Positions 50,742-60,469 are shown, counted from the stretch's first letter. The stretch is 64,000 nucleotides of DNA from Azophilus sp965116165 (GCA_965116165.1 OZ220484.1:1674001-1738000); one strand, 5' to 3'. A program made the numbers and translations. The notes: generated by a model from the letters alone, not told the origin.

Positions 50742-51002
50742 TTACGTGCGGCCGCCTGTTCGAGCATCGAGCACACGGAACCGGTAAATCGTCCAGTTGG
50801 TGCACCCGATCAGCAGCGCGATGAATCCCGCCAGAATGGAATCCAGCAGTAGTAACGATCCCTTGATGGCAGGAGACGCCCCATAAGCGAGTGCGCTTAA
50901 CAAAAAAAATGGAACCATAGTCAGGACGATGCAACAGGGGAACAACAGCCAGGCCCAGATCCAGTAGCCATGCATCGCGGATATTGATTTCCTGAAAGTC
51001 AT
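50742..51002 (-). CDS. Small membrane protein of unknown function
   Basis: About 86 residues with two strong membrane segments (WIWAWLLFPCCIVLTMVPFF and GSLLLLDSILAGFIALLIG) and a basic C-terminus. ATG 51002 has AGGTGATC nine bases upstream. The frame is open further to a TTG at 51065 that overlaps the end of the broken hydrolase gene, which would add a third hydrophobic stretch. I recognise no family. Lying next to dead genes, it could itself be a remnant. Confidence 0.4.
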   Translation of the reverse strand: MTFRKSISAMHGYWIWAWLLFPCCIVLTMVPFFLLSALAYGASPAIKGSLLLLDSILAGFIALLIGCTNWTIYRFRVLDARTGGRT

Positions 51003-51061
51003 GGATTGATCACCTGCGATCAGTCCAATGCCCCATGGAAGTATGGCAGCGATTGGAATAG

Positions 51062-51957
51062 TCAAAACATCTGCTGGCGCGAATGGCCGAAGGAATCGGC
51101 GTTGAAAGGAGGTTTGCCCTTCATGGCATTGGCCACCGAGATCTGCGATGCATCGAGCGGCGGCCCGAAGGTGCCGTCGTGGGAGAAGTCGGCGGTGTAG
51201 TCGTCCCGCCCGGATTCGCCGGGCTCCCGCGCTAGGGCATTGGCCTCGGCCAGTGGAACCGCGTGGGCACGGCCCGTTCCAGCGGCCAGGACGGTTCCGC
51301 GCGCCAGCCCTCGTTCTGGACGAAGATGTGTGCCGGCGGTTCCTCCTGGACGAAGATGTGTGCCGGCGGTTCCTCGTCGATGCCGTTGCGGATCCCTTTC
51401 AGCCAGCGGTCGAACCAGCGCAGCGCCTCGCCCAAGTAGGTTTCCGTGTACACGTTCTCGCGCTCCGGGTCGGCGCCGACCCGCTCGGAAGCGGGAGGCG
51501 AGATGCCCTGATGGTACATCGGCCAGGCCGAGATCCTGGACGGGTTGGTGGGCTTGAGCGTGGCATGGACCTCGAACGAACTGCGCGTGAAGGCATCCCA
51601 CCAGCCGGCGAAGTTGTAGATCGCCACCCCGGACTCGATGATGGCGGGCAGCATTCCCCAGTTGAGCTCGGCGGAGATCAGGCCATCGGATGCGCGCGGG
51701 CTGTCGAAGAAGCGCTGCGAGCGGATGCCGGTTACCGCATCGTAGTTGCCCGGCGCACCATCCGGATGGGCGATGTGCTCCATGGTGGCGTTGAAGTAGG
51801 CGTGTTCCGTGCGCTCGACGCCATCGGGGTAGCGCGACGGATTCGCCGGATCGACGGGCCAGAGGTAGTCGTCGGTGAACCAGGTGTCGCCGTCCGCATC
51901 GAGGGGAATCTCGTCCGTGAGTTCGCCGTCGCCGTCCTCGTCGAGCACTGGTGCCAT
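51062..51957 (-). pseudogene. CocE/NonD-family hydrolase, 5'-truncated and frameshifted
   Basis: The frame from about 51957 (LDEDGDGELTDEIPLDADG, YPDGVERTEHAYFNATMEH, YNFAGWWDAFTRSSFEVH) is the catalytic-to-lid region of X-Pro-dipeptidyl-peptidase-like acyl hydrolases. After AVPTR the continuation (PLAEANALAREPGESGRDDY, TADFSHDGTFGP) lies in another frame, needing one more G. The N-terminal half with the serine is lost at a precise junction with soxA, whose reading frame runs straight into it. A 30-bp internal duplication adds EEPPAHIFVQ twice. Confidence 0.75.
51316..51375. repeat. 30-bp perfect tandem duplication
   Basis: The 30-base unit starting CTGGACGAAGATGTGTGCCG is present twice without a mismatch inside the broken hydrolase gene, so it is either recent or an assembly artefact. 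Confidence 0.85.
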
Positions 51958-53304
51958 TCCTTGAGCCAGGCGGCGATGCGCTGCGCATTGCCCGAGGTGG
52001 TGTTGACGAGGAAGTGGTCTTCGCCCATGCGCACGAAGACACCATCGTCGATGATGACACCGTTCTCGTTGAGCATCAGCCCGTAGCGCACACGCCCGGG
52101 CTTCAGGGTCAGCACATTGTTGACATAGATGCGGTCGAGAAACCGTGCCGCATCCGGTCCCCTGACCTCGATCTTGCCGAGCGGTGACCCGTCGAAAAGC
52201 CCTACCGACCGGCGTACCGCCAACACCTCGCGCACAATCGACGCTGTACGGTCATCACCATAGAAGGCCGGCCGTTTCCAAGCGCCGTAGTCATCGAAAA
52301 CCGCGCCCTCGCCGACATGCCAGTCGTGTGCGGCCAGCCGCTTCGCCGGGCGGTAGAAATCGCCGCGTCGGTTGCCGGCGATGGCGCCCATGGCCACCGG
52401 CATGAACGGCGGGCGGGCCGTGGTGGCACCCACCTCCCCCGGGGATCTGTCCGTCAGTTGCGCGAGCAGGCTCAAGGCGCCAAGACCGCTCGTTTTACCC
52501 TGATCCACCGCCATGCCGGCCGTGGTGTAGCGTTTCATGTGCTCGACCGAGACGTAGTTTTCGCGCACGGCCAGTTCGATGTCGGTGACGGTCACATCGT
52601 GCTGGAAATCCACCCACTGGCGACCGGTTCGCACCGGCGCCACCGTACAGGGCCGGATGTTGGAGCCGTTTTCCCCATCGAACCTACCGCCTGCGGCATC
52701 GACAACCTTCAGATCCGCGGGATCCTTGTCCGGCACGAAGCAGTGGCGCCGTTCGTCGTACCGGAGCCTGCCGCCTGCCTGCGAGTACAGTTGCGTCGCA
52801 GTGACCGTTCAGGTACCGGTAGCGTGTGCCGTCAGTCCCCCCGGGAAGGCGTCCGATGCCGCCGGCGCGGCGCACCGCCCACTCGAAGGCCCGCCAGTCC
52901 GGCCATTTGAACATCTTGTGGTAGAAGCCCGCCGGCCAGAGGCCGCGGGTGAAATCCAGCACACATCCGAGGTCGAAGTTGACCGACGGAAAACAGTTTT
53001 GGGATTGGGCAACGAGCCCGTCGAGCGCCGGCATGACGGTGGCGCGAATGGAGGGGATCTGTCCCGACCCCCAATCCACGCCGAACGGCGCATTGGGCTC
53101 CTCGACGCCCGCCGACAGCACGCCACGGGGGCGATGCAGCTTCATGCTGCGCCCCATGACCCGCACGCCGTTCGCCAGCAGTGCCGAGGCCAGGGTGTCG
53201 CCGGGATGGCCGACACAGCGGCGGCCGTCGAACGTGAAGGCGACGGTGCGCGTGCGGTCGATACGGCCGCCCTGTGGCTTGCGCAAGGGCTGGGAAGGGC
53301 TCAT
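51958..53304 (-). pseudogene. soxA: Sarcosine oxidase alpha subunit, gutted and fused to a hydrolase
   Basis: The N-terminus (ATG 53304, overlapping the soxD stop) reads MSPSQPLRKPQGGRIDRTRT, RCVGHPGDTLASALLANGVR, SMKLHRPRGVLSAG, PDWRAFEWAVRRAGGIG. It then skips several hundred residues, including most of the FAD/NAD part. It resumes in another frame with LYSQAGGRLRYDERRHCF, and VTVTDIELAVRENYVSVEHM, KRYTTAGMAVDQGKTSGL, then the folate-binding T-protein-like domain (GALAHDWHVGEGAVFDDYG-like region, FLDRIYVNNVLTLKPG). It breaks off at RIAAWLKEW into the CocE fragment. It cannot form an active heterotetramer. Confidence 0.8.
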
Positions 53305-53606
53305 CGGCCACCGTCCGCTTGCGATTCGTTCGAGCAGTTTACGACCGGACGGGGCTCGCCGGCCCCGTAAACCGCGTGAATCCGGTGCATGACGGTGTCG
53401 CGGACGACATGGAGCCACTGGTTGCAGCCGTCGCTGTGACACCAGCGTTCGTGAACCAGCCCCTTCGGGTTGTCACGGACGAACAGATAGTCGGCCCATG
53501 CCTCGTCGTCGGCATCGGGTTGCGGGATCGACCCCGGCACTTCGCCGCCGAAGCGGAACTCGGCCTCGTCCCGGTTGCCGCAGTACGGGCAGGGGATGCG
53601 CAGCAT
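53301..53606 (-). CDS. soxD: Sarcosine oxidase delta subunit
   Basis: A 101-residue zinc-binding subunit: IPCPYCGNRDEAEFRFGGE at the start, then LFVRDNPKGLVHERWCHSDG, CNQWLHVVRDTVMH. The cysteines and histidine for the metal are all present. It overlaps soxB by one base (TGATG) and soxA by four (ATGA), the canonical BDA order. It appears intact, but both large partners are damaged, so it is probably functionless. Confidence 0.9.
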   Translation of the reverse strand: MLRIPCPYCGNRDEAEFRFGGEVPGSIPQPDADDEAWADYLFVRDNPKGLVHERWCHSDGCNQWLHVVRDTVMHRIHAVYGAGEPRPVVNCSNESQADGGR

Positions 53607-54790
53607 CAGTGCGCCACCCCCGATGCCGCACCCTCGTCGATGAACGCCCCGGTCTCAAACCGCTCCAGCCCAAAATCGGCGATCAACGGATGCGGCGCAT
53701 CATGCGCCACCGTATGCGCCATGGTCTCGCCGCCGGCCGGAATCGCCTTGTAGCCGCCGGTGCCCCAGCCGCCGCTGACATACAGGTTCTTAACAGGCGT
53801 GGCGCCCATTATCGGCGTCGTATCCGGCGTGATGTCCACGATTCCCGCCCACCGCCGCATCAGGCGCAGGCGGCTGAAAGCGGGAAACAGCTCGATCAGC
53901 GCCGCCAGATTCTCCTCGAGCAGCGGAATCCCGCCCCGTTGCGCGTAGCTGTTGTAGCCGTCGGCACCGCCGCCGATAACCAGTTCGCCGCGGTCGGTCT
54001 GGCTGACGTAGACGTGAATCACCGGCGAGAGCACCACGGTGTCGAGGCACGGCTTGATCGGCTCGCTGACCATTGCCTGCAGCGCCATGCTGGTGATGGG
54101 TACCCGGAAACCCGCCTTCGCCGCCAACACGCTGGTATGCCCGGCCACGCAGATGCAGACCTTCTCCGCCGCGATGGGGCCGCGGCTGGTTTCCACCCCG
54201 GCTACCCGGCCGTCGGCAATGTCGAATCCTGTGACCTCGCACTGCTGGACGATGGACACATCGAGCGCGTTCGCCGCACGGGCATAGCCCCAGGCAACGG
54301 CATCGTGACGGGAAATGCCGCCCCGGCGCTGGATGAACCCGCCGTGGACCGGAAAGCGCGCGTCGAGATTGAGCAGCGGCACGAGCTTGCCGATTGCCGA
54401 GGGCGTCATCACCTCGGAGTCGACGCCGTTGATGCGAATGGCGTTCGCCCAGCGCCGCAGGGCTTCCATTTCATGGTGGCTGTGCGCGAGCGTCAGGATG
54501 CCGCGCTGGCTGAGCATGACGTTGAAGTTGAGTTCCCGGCTCAGGTTCTCGTAGAGCTTGAGCGAGCGCTCGAAAAACGCCGCGCTCTGCGGCCAGAAGT
54601 AGTTCGAGCGCGTCACTTGGGTGTTGCGCCCGGTGTTGCCGCCGCCGAGCCAGCCTTTCTCCAGGACGGCGACCTTCGTGATGCCGTGGTTTTTGGCCAG
54701 ATAGTAGGCGGTGGCGAGTCCATGGCCGCCGACGGCACCGCCCACGCCTGCGGCGACCCACGCCGCAACGCCATGGCGGTGGCGGCCTGA
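53606..54790 (-). pseudogene. soxB: Sarcosine oxidase beta subunit, 5' end rearranged
   Basis: From GGHGLATAYYLAKNHGITKV onward (about residue 1 of the preserved part) the protein is a normal FAD-linked beta subunit: LEKGWLGGGNTGRNTQVTRS, HGGFIQRRGGISRHDAVAWG, VSGGWGTGGYKAIPAGGET. The first 40 or so residues, including the start and the first part of the FAD motif, are scrambled (GVAAWVAAGVGG), and the frame simply continues upstream into antisense of a peptidase fragment. FMN-binding and catalytic regions remain. Demethylation of sarcosine would have been its role. Confidence 0.75.
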
Positions 54791-54806
54791 CGGGGACGGC
54801 GCCCGG

Positions 54807-55106
54807 CAACCGGCCGTTCGATCGATGCCCTGGTCGAGCGGGGAATCGCGGATCCGCAACGACTCGGGATCACCGGCATCAGCTACGGCGGCTACATGTT
54901 CGCCTGGCTCGTCACTCAGGACAGCCGCTTTGCCGCCGCGGTGCCCATCTCGCCCTGCACCAACTGGCACTCGCAGCACCGCACCTCCCAGATCCCCCGG
55001 TTCGACGCCCTGTTCCTCGCCGACAGCCCGTACCGGGACGGGGGCCGCTACTTCGACCGCAGCCCGGTTATGCATGCACATCGGGTCAGCACACCAACGC
55101 TAACCG
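54807..55106 (+). pseudogene. S9 peptidase (prolyl oligopeptidase-like) fragment
   Basis: The plus-strand frame SIDALVERGIADPQRLGITG, ISYGGYMFAWLVTQDSRFAA, AVPISPCTNWHSQHRTSQIP contains the GxSxGG nucleophile elbow (GISYGG) of acylaminoacyl-peptidase-like enzymes. About 90 residues remain; the propeller, Asp and His parts are gone. It is head-to-head with the broken soxB. Confidence 0.7.
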
Positions 55107-55142
55107 AGGCACTGAAGTTTCGTTCTATCTTTTCTTTCAAAC

Positions 55143-56015
55143 TCACAGTGTTTCTCCAAAAACCGCATAGCCGTCTCGAATCGCTGCGTCACCCTGGTTT
55201 GTTTCGATGATGTAGAACACACGCCATACTTGCTCGACGAATTCAGATTGCATCCGAAGTGTGAGTGTTGTTCCGGGAATCACCATCGCGCCCATACGAC
55301 CACTCAGTCTCTTCAGCGCTGAGACATCGCCTCCGGCAAAGAAATCAACGAGTTCACGTCCCGCTATCGACCAAGTGGCAACGCCGTGCAGAATGATGTC
55401 CGGCAGCCCCGCCGCCAAAGCCACGGCTCGTTCCGTATGGATGGGATTCCAGATATCCGCACACTCAGAGAAAACGTGGGGTAGCTCTCGCGGGATGTGA
55501 ATGGGCAAGGGATCGTGTTCCTGGACACCCGGTCCCGGTGAGGGCACCGCTGGTTTTGATTTCGGTTCCATCCCTTCACCGTCCAGCGCCACATCACGAT
55601 ATGTGCCCTGCATGTAAGTTCGACATACGAGTTCACGATCAACGCTGTGCTTGATTGCAACACCTATATTAGTACCACCGCGTCCCGCCCAGAGACCAAC
55701 GACTTCGGCAGTTGTCGTTAGCTGATCGCCGGCTTTGATGGGACGGAGGAATTCCGAATCCTGAACCGCATGAACCGCACGACGCCGTTCCTCCGCTGTG
55801 GTGCCGAAAACGTCTCCCAGCCGATTCTGCACGGCCAGATGATACTCCGGCGATACGCAGATCTGAGGCACTGCAACGAAGTCTTCATTCAAGTCATCAA
55901 ACACCTGGGACGAGGAGACGCCAATACCCGCTGCGAACGCGAGCAGGCGACGGGGCGTCATATTCGTTGTGATCGCACCGTACCGACTGCCGATCGCCGC
56001 TGAATTTATTGGCAT
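55143..56015 (-). CDS. MaoC-like (R)-hydratase, double hot-dog
   Basis: A 290-residue protein with two hot-dog folds. The N-terminal one has the FAS1-dehydratase-like pattern (PRRLLAFAAGIGVSSSQVFD). The C-terminal one carries the hydratase-2 motif NPIHTERAVALAAGLPDIIL followed by HG, where the Asp of the usual DxNPIH is changed to Trp-Asn (ADIWNPIH keeps Asp two residues earlier). It would hydrate an enoyl-CoA in the peroxisomal MFE-2 style. ATG 56015 follows AGGAGGAA. It stands between remnants and appears intact. Confidence 0.85.
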   Translation of the reverse strand: MPINSAAIGSRYGAITTNMTPRRLLAFAAGIGVSSSQVFDDLNEDFVAVPQICVSPEYHLAVQNRLGDVFGTTAEERRRAVHAVQDSEFLRPIKAGDQLTTTAEVVGLWAGRGGTNIGVAIKHSVDRELVCRTYMQGTYRDVALDGEGMEPKSKPAVPSPGPGVQEHDPLPIHIPRELPHVFSECADIWNPIHTERAVALAAGLPDIILHGVATWSIAGRELVDFFAGGDVSALKRLSGRMGAMVIPGTTLTLRMQSEFVEQVWRVFYIIETNQGDAAIRDGYAVFGETL

Positions 56016-56101
56016 GATTCCTCCTCCTGCCGGTTATCTATGTGACATCGCCGAAGAGCGCGTCAGCCTTCCACGCACGAGAAGTTGCCGGCATCGTTGC
56101 C

Positions 56102-56770
56102 TCAGAAACGCTTGGCAAGCTCAACCCCAATGGTCCGTGGTGTGTTTATCTGGGCTGTGTCAATGAGCAAATCCAGATCGCCATCGGGCAACACGGTGAC
56201 ATTCGTCGCCTGCCCTTCGTTGCCTGACACATAGCCGTTCACAGGTCGCCGAGAATTCCGACGGATCCGGCCGGGCCAGGGTCATGCGGATGGCGCCGCC
56301 CATGGCGCCCTCGCCGTACAGGGTTCCCTGGGGCCCTTCAGCACCTCAATTCGCTCGAGGTCATACAGGTTGAGGTCGGGCAACTGCGAGGTCCCCTGAA
56401 TCGGCACGTCGTTGAGGTACAGTCCCACGGTCGACACCGGCGTCGTGACGCCAAAGTCGGATGCCGACACATTCGATATGCCCCGGATCGCAATCCTGGT
56501 GGCGCCGGCTCCCTGGTCGCGAAACGACAGGCCGGGCACCGACAGCACGTAATCCTCGAATCCGTCGGCGCCCCTGCGTTCGAGCCCCTGCCCGGTGAAT
56601 GCCTGGAGCGCCGTCGGCACATCCTGCTGGTTCTGGGTACGCCGCTCGGCGGTGACGACGATTTCCTCGAGAGTCGTCTCCTCCACCACAACAGCCAGCC
56701 CCGGTATCGCAATGATCAGCGATGCGGCCGCCAGCAAGGCCGACATCAAGAATGCGCGCTTGTCGTTCAT
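56102..56770 (-). pseudogene. TonB-dependent receptor reduced to plug and last strands
   Basis: From ATG 56770 come a signal peptide, EEIVVTAERRTQNQQDVPTA and a good plug (LERIEVLKGP). One C is missing at CCCC, so GPQGTLYGEGAMGGAIRMTL continues in another frame. Right after LARPD the sequence jumps to NGYVSGNEGQATNVTVLPDG, DLDLLIDTAQINTPRTIGVE, LAKRF, the last barrel strands. About 500 residues of barrel are deleted. Another case of head and tail kept with the middle gone. Confidence 0.8.
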
Positions 56771-56939
56771 GTTTCTCTATCTATCCCTGAAGTTTTCCCC
56801 ACACTCTTACAGACGCATTGCGGAACCCCCGGCCACAATCGAATTACCTGTTCCAGCCCGACCTGTTCATTCAAGCCGAGCACCGGTGGCGCAATCAAAC
56901 TATACGCCACACGACAACGCCCAATCATGCATATGGCTA
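56771..56939. other. Short gene-free leader
   Basis: No gene or repeat recognised between the receptor remnant and the repeats that follow. Confidence 0.4.
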
Positions 56940-57044
56940 CTAGGAAAGGTCTGAGCAAGCCGACAGAGCGGCATTGATCTACTCGTAAGCCATTGATTTA
57001 TTAAATTGTATGCCACGACTACAGGGTTGATCAGAGGTTCCCTA
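56940..57044. repeat. MITE family C, copy 3 (105 bp)
   Basis: Left end CTAGGAAAGGTCTGAGCAAG; right end TTGATCAGAGGTTCCCTA. It has the same orientation as copy 1 and is somewhat diverged. It directly abuts the family D element at 57045. Confidence 0.7.
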
Positions 57045-57171
57045 GTGTGCTGTCCGGCAAATTCGCTATAAAATAATCACCGGCCTATAAAAAATAATTT
57101 CATTTAAAATCAATAATATACGATACATTACACACAGGTCGAATAGTATGCGCATTTCCGGGACAGGACAC
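57045..57171. repeat. MITE family D, TA-flanked (127 bp)
   Basis: GTGTGCTGTCCGGCAAATTC at the left pairs with the complement of GCGCATTTCCGGGACAGGAC at the right. TA stands immediately outside both ends (within CTAG), as expected for IS630/Tc1-type elements. The interior is AT-rich and codes for nothing. Confidence 0.72.
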
Positions 57172-57397
57172 TAGCATGTACGCAGGAAGTTGGTAGTTGT
57201 TTCTCGAGCGCCCTGCCGGGCAACGTGGGTGTTCCATGCCCGCTTCCGTGCGTGCAATCGGGGCATCTCCGTGGCACGGTCGTACCGAATTATGAAAGGC
57301 GCCGATTCGTGGCATGCGGAGCATTTGTTTCCCCGGGGCCGCTACGTCAAAGTAGACTCCCGAAATAACCGACGCGAAGATGCCGGAGAATCCATCG

Positions 57398-58642
57398 ATG
57401 CCCAAGGCAACACCGACCACGACAGCCGGCGTACGCGGTGCGTTCTGGGATCCCGGCAAACTCCCTCCCGATACGCAATTCGAAGCCGCGATCGTCCACT
57501 GCGCCGATCGCGCCGTTTGCCAGGGAATCCTGGCTTTCCGCGGTGGAGAGAAAATCGCCGCCATGGGCATGCACCCGCGGGAGTATCTGCCGAACAACTA
57601 CATGGTGCCGGAGTACCTGAGCGTCGGCATCGCGATCTGGACCCAGGCGCCGAGGAGCATCGGCAACGATCTCAGGCTCGAACACGAAACGGCGCTGCTC
57701 GAAGTGGCGGCGGGCATACGGCATCTACGGGACAAGGGCTTCGAAAAAGTGGTTCTGGCCGGCATGTCCGGCGGCGCGAGCCTTTTCAGCTTCTACCTGC
57801 AGCAGGCTCATCTGCCCGCCGGGGAACGCCTCGCCCGCACACCCGCGGGCAAGCCGACGCGGCTGCGGCAGGTGGAGATGCCGCTTCCCGATGGCGTGAT
57901 TTTCGTATCGCCTCATCCAGGCCAGGGCATTCTGCTCATGAATTCACTGGATCCGTCGGTGGTCGACGAGAACGACCCCATGCAGACAGATGAATCCCTG
58001 AACCCCTTTAATCCGGAGAACGGCTTCAGGAAACCGCCGCAATCGAGCAGCTATGCCGAAGACTTCATCGCCCGCTACCGGGCCGCCCAGCGCGCAAGGG
58101 TTGCGCACATCGACGAGTGGGCCCGGGGTGTCTGCGCGCGGCGCATGGCGGCCCGCAAGCGGTTCAAGGAAACCTCCGACCTCAACGACCTGAAAGTGGC
58201 GTCGCACACGCCCATCGTCACCATCTGGCGCACCGATGCGGATTTGCGCTGTTTCGACCTGTCGCTGGAGCCCACCAGGCGCGCCTACGGCTCGCTCTGG
58301 GGCGCCAATCCATTCGTATCCAACTATGGCAGCGTCGGGTTCGGCCGCACCTGTACCGCCGACAGTTGGCTCAGCACCTGGTCAGGGATCAGCTCCAATG
58401 CCGTCATGGCAAGAACCGCGAAGAGCATCGCCCAACCGGCGCTCGTGATCCGCTTCGATGGCGACAACAGCCTGTTCCCCTCGGAAACCCGCTCCATCGT
58501 CGATGCCATCCCCGCCGCGGACAAGACCTACGAGGTGCTGCCCGGCAATCACCACGGGCGCCCCATACGCGAGGGCGACCCCAACGGTCAGGAACTGGCG
58601 GGCAAGCTGATGACCGGCTGGATTAAGGAGCGGTTTGGCTGA
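57398..58642 (+). CDS. Alpha/beta-hydrolase
   Basis: About 414 residues. The nucleophile elbow is VVLAGMSGGASLFSFYLQQA (GxSxG), the acid lies in VIRFDGDNSLFPSET and the catalytic His in LPGNHHGRP. An insertion of about 150 residues between strands carries the Arg-rich ARRMAARKRFKETSDLND region, making it longer than a typical 280-residue hydrolase. ATG 57398 has GGAG nine bases upstream; ATG 57380 is possible. It is convergent with the amidohydrolase at 58667. An ester or thioester substrate is likely, identity unknown. Confidence 0.82.
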   Translation: MPKATPTTTAGVRGAFWDPGKLPPDTQFEAAIVHCADRAVCQGILAFRGGEKIAAMGMHPREYLPNNYMVPEYLSVGIAIWTQAPRSIGNDLRLEHETALLEVAAGIRHLRDKGFEKVVLAGMSGGASLFSFYLQQAHLPAGERLARTPAGKPTRLRQVEMPLPDGVIFVSPHPGQGILLMNSLDPSVVDENDPMQTDESLNPFNPENGFRKPPQSSSYAEDFIARYRAAQRARVAHIDEWARGVCARRMAARKRFKETSDLNDLKVASHTPIVTIWRTDADLRCFDLSLEPTRRAYGSLWGANPFVSNYGSVGFGRTCTADSWLSTWSGISSNAVMARTAKSIAQPALVIRFDGDNSLFPSETRSIVDAIPAADKTYEVLPGNHHGRPIREGDPNGQELAGKLMTGWIKERFG

Positions 58643-58666
58643 CCGACACACCGACACAGACCATCG

Positions 58667-60082
58667 TCATTCCAAACGAACAGTGGCCCGAGTCGCAGGC
58701 AGCAGTTCGCTCTGGGCGAACTCCCTGCCGTGTTTCACAACCCGTTCTATCGCCTGCAGGTTGGCGATATCTTTGACCGGATCCGCTGACAGAATCAGGA
58801 AATCGGCGAATTTGCCCGCTTCCACGCTGCCGTATCGATCTTGCTTACCCGCCACCCTGGCGGAGTTCAACGTGGCCGCGTGGATCAGGTATGCGGCTGG
58901 AATGCCGGCCTGGTTGAGCGCACGCAACTCGAGATGCATGGAAGAACCCGCCGCAAGCCCGATCATGCCGGTGTCGGTCGCCACCGCTAGGGGAACCCCT
59001 GCTTCGAACAGGGCTTTGGCGTTGGCGGCGGCCATCTTCCCCTCTTCACGATAACGGGTCGAGTTGTCGTCTATCGGCGGTAGTGGCTCATACCAGGATT
59101 CGACAACGCCGGGAACCGAACAGGTCTCCTCGATGGGGAGCAGATCGATGTCTTTCGTGAAGAGTTCGATGAAGGTGCGTTTGCGCAAACCCAAGGTCGG
59201 AACGACGATCACGCCTTTGTCCCCGGCCAGTTCGACAAAGGCTTCGTCCACAGGCTTGTCGGCGGGAATGTGCTGCAGGCTGGCAGCCCCCAACTCGATC
59301 ATGCCGCGGGCGTATTCCAGGGCATGAGCATGGGTCGTGACCATAAGACCATGTTTTCCCGCCTCTTCGATGATGGCGGCTTCCAACTCGCGCCAATCCC
59401 ACCACCACAACGCCGCCCGAAGCAGCGCACTGCCGCGATCATCGACTGCTGTCTTGACGAGGTCCGCTCCCCGGGCCACTGCTTCCTGGACGTAAGCGAT
59501 TCCCTCTTCCACCGACAAGTACGGCTTCGCGGTCAGTTCGCCATCCCAGGGCGGGATCATTCGCTCTGCGACAAATCTTGGAACGTGAACGATTACCCCA
59601 TGTCCGATAAACACCGTTGGCGCATCGTCCATCGTCCGAGCCAGCTCGCGGGTGTCGTACTCGAAGCTCGGTCCACCGAGCGACAGGACACCGGTAACGC
59701 CCGAGCACATGAAGGCGCGCAGGGTGTCCGGAATGTGCGCCTTGATCCACTCGACCTCTTTCTCGTAGGGCACCTTGTCGGTCAGATCGAAAAAGGCGGG
59801 GCGGGTATACATGCGGCCCGAGGTCATGAAATGCACGTGGGAATCAATGAGACCCGGGACGATCCACCTGCCCCGCACGTCAACGACGCGCGCCTCTTCC
59901 GCAACATCGATGCCGGATCCCGCGGCTACGATTCGATCGCCCTCGACGAGCACGCTTGCGTTTTCAGTGGCGGCCCGGCCGGTTCCATCGATCAGCGTCG
60001 CGCCGACGTATGCCACTATCTCGGCAACCGCGGTACCGCAGCAAATCGAAAACAGCGCTATATACGCGGAGAAGCGGATCAC
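58667..60082 (-). CDS. Exported imidazolonepropionase-like amidohydrolase
   Basis: About 471 residues. GTG 60082 is preferred because it puts a signal peptide (IRFSAYIALFSICCGTAVA) at the N-terminus; the frame is open to 60169. Amidohydrolase motifs: GATLIDGTGRAATENASVLV, VPGLIDSHVHFM (HxH), VTTHAHALEYARGMIELGAA (metal His), AVATDTGMIG (metal Asp) and the closing SVEAGKFADFLILSADPV. Periplasmic members often hydrolyse cyclic amides or dipeptides such as those of prolidase type. It is convergent with the hydrolase at 57398. Confidence 0.88.
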   Translation of the reverse strand: MIRFSAYIALFSICCGTAVAEIVAYVGATLIDGTGRAATENASVLVEGDRIVAAGSGIDVAEEARVVDVRGRWIVPGLIDSHVHFMTSGRMYTRPAFFDLTDKVPYEKEVEWIKAHIPDTLRAFMCSGVTGVLSLGGPSFEYDTRELARTMDDAPTVFIGHGVIVHVPRFVAERMIPPWDGELTAKPYLSVEEGIAYVQEAVARGADLVKTAVDDRGSALLRAALWWWDWRELEAAIIEEAGKHGLMVTTHAHALEYARGMIELGAASLQHIPADKPVDEAFVELAGDKGVIVVPTLGLRKRTFIELFTKDIDLLPIEETCSVPGVVESWYEPLPPIDDNSTRYREEGKMAAANAKALFEAGVPLAVATDTGMIGLAAGSSMHLELRALNQAGIPAAYLIHAATLNSARVAGKQDRYGSVEAGKFADFLILSADPVKDIANLQAIERVVKHGREFAQSELLPATRATVRLE

Positions 60083-60289
60083 CTGTCTGCCCGTCCATCG
60101 GGGTCGGATCGATGGCGCGCATCCTATCGCAGTTTCGGAATCGGTGATAAATGGATATCGCGCATACATGAAATCAGGGTTTCTTGTTACTGCTTTCCCC
60201 TGGGCGCCATCTTCAAGTCCGGGGACGTCCCAAAACGTTCCAAGACGCTATAAAAATAGTAGTTTTTGCAAAACGGCACCAAAATCTGG

Positions 60290-60469
60290 CTATTCAATTA
60301 CACCAGGCCTATCACCAAAAAAAGCGAATAGCGCTGCATCAATCTGGTGAGGATTGAGGTCAATTTGGGCGTCCATGATTGCGCCAGTTAGTTTATCTTC
60401 GTCCTCAGAAGATAATCGGCGCGTCAACTGCCAAGCGAAGTATTGGGTTTGGTAGGGCGTGATCAACAC
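60290..60469 (-). pseudogene. SNF2/RapA-like helicase, N-terminal fragment
   Basis: The frame starting at GTG 60469, inside the end of the Fic gene, reads TPYQTQYFAWQLTRRLSSED, EDKLTGAIMDAQIDLNPHQI, DAALFAFF, then runs to a stop. This is the characteristic start of RapA-type SNF2 helicases, broken off just before the Walker A motif. The overlap with the Fic stop shows that the two were one operon. Helicases of this kind commonly sit in defence islands. Confidence 0.7.

Noticed and set aside
53498..54790. 430-codon plus-strand open frame over the soxB/soxD genes
   Set aside because: Arg/Ala/Gly-rich composition without motifs; the minus strand carries clear sarcosine oxidase sequence.
59270..60253. 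327-codon plus-strand open frame over the amidohydrolase
   Set aside because: Antisense shadow of a gene with signal peptide and complete metal motifs.
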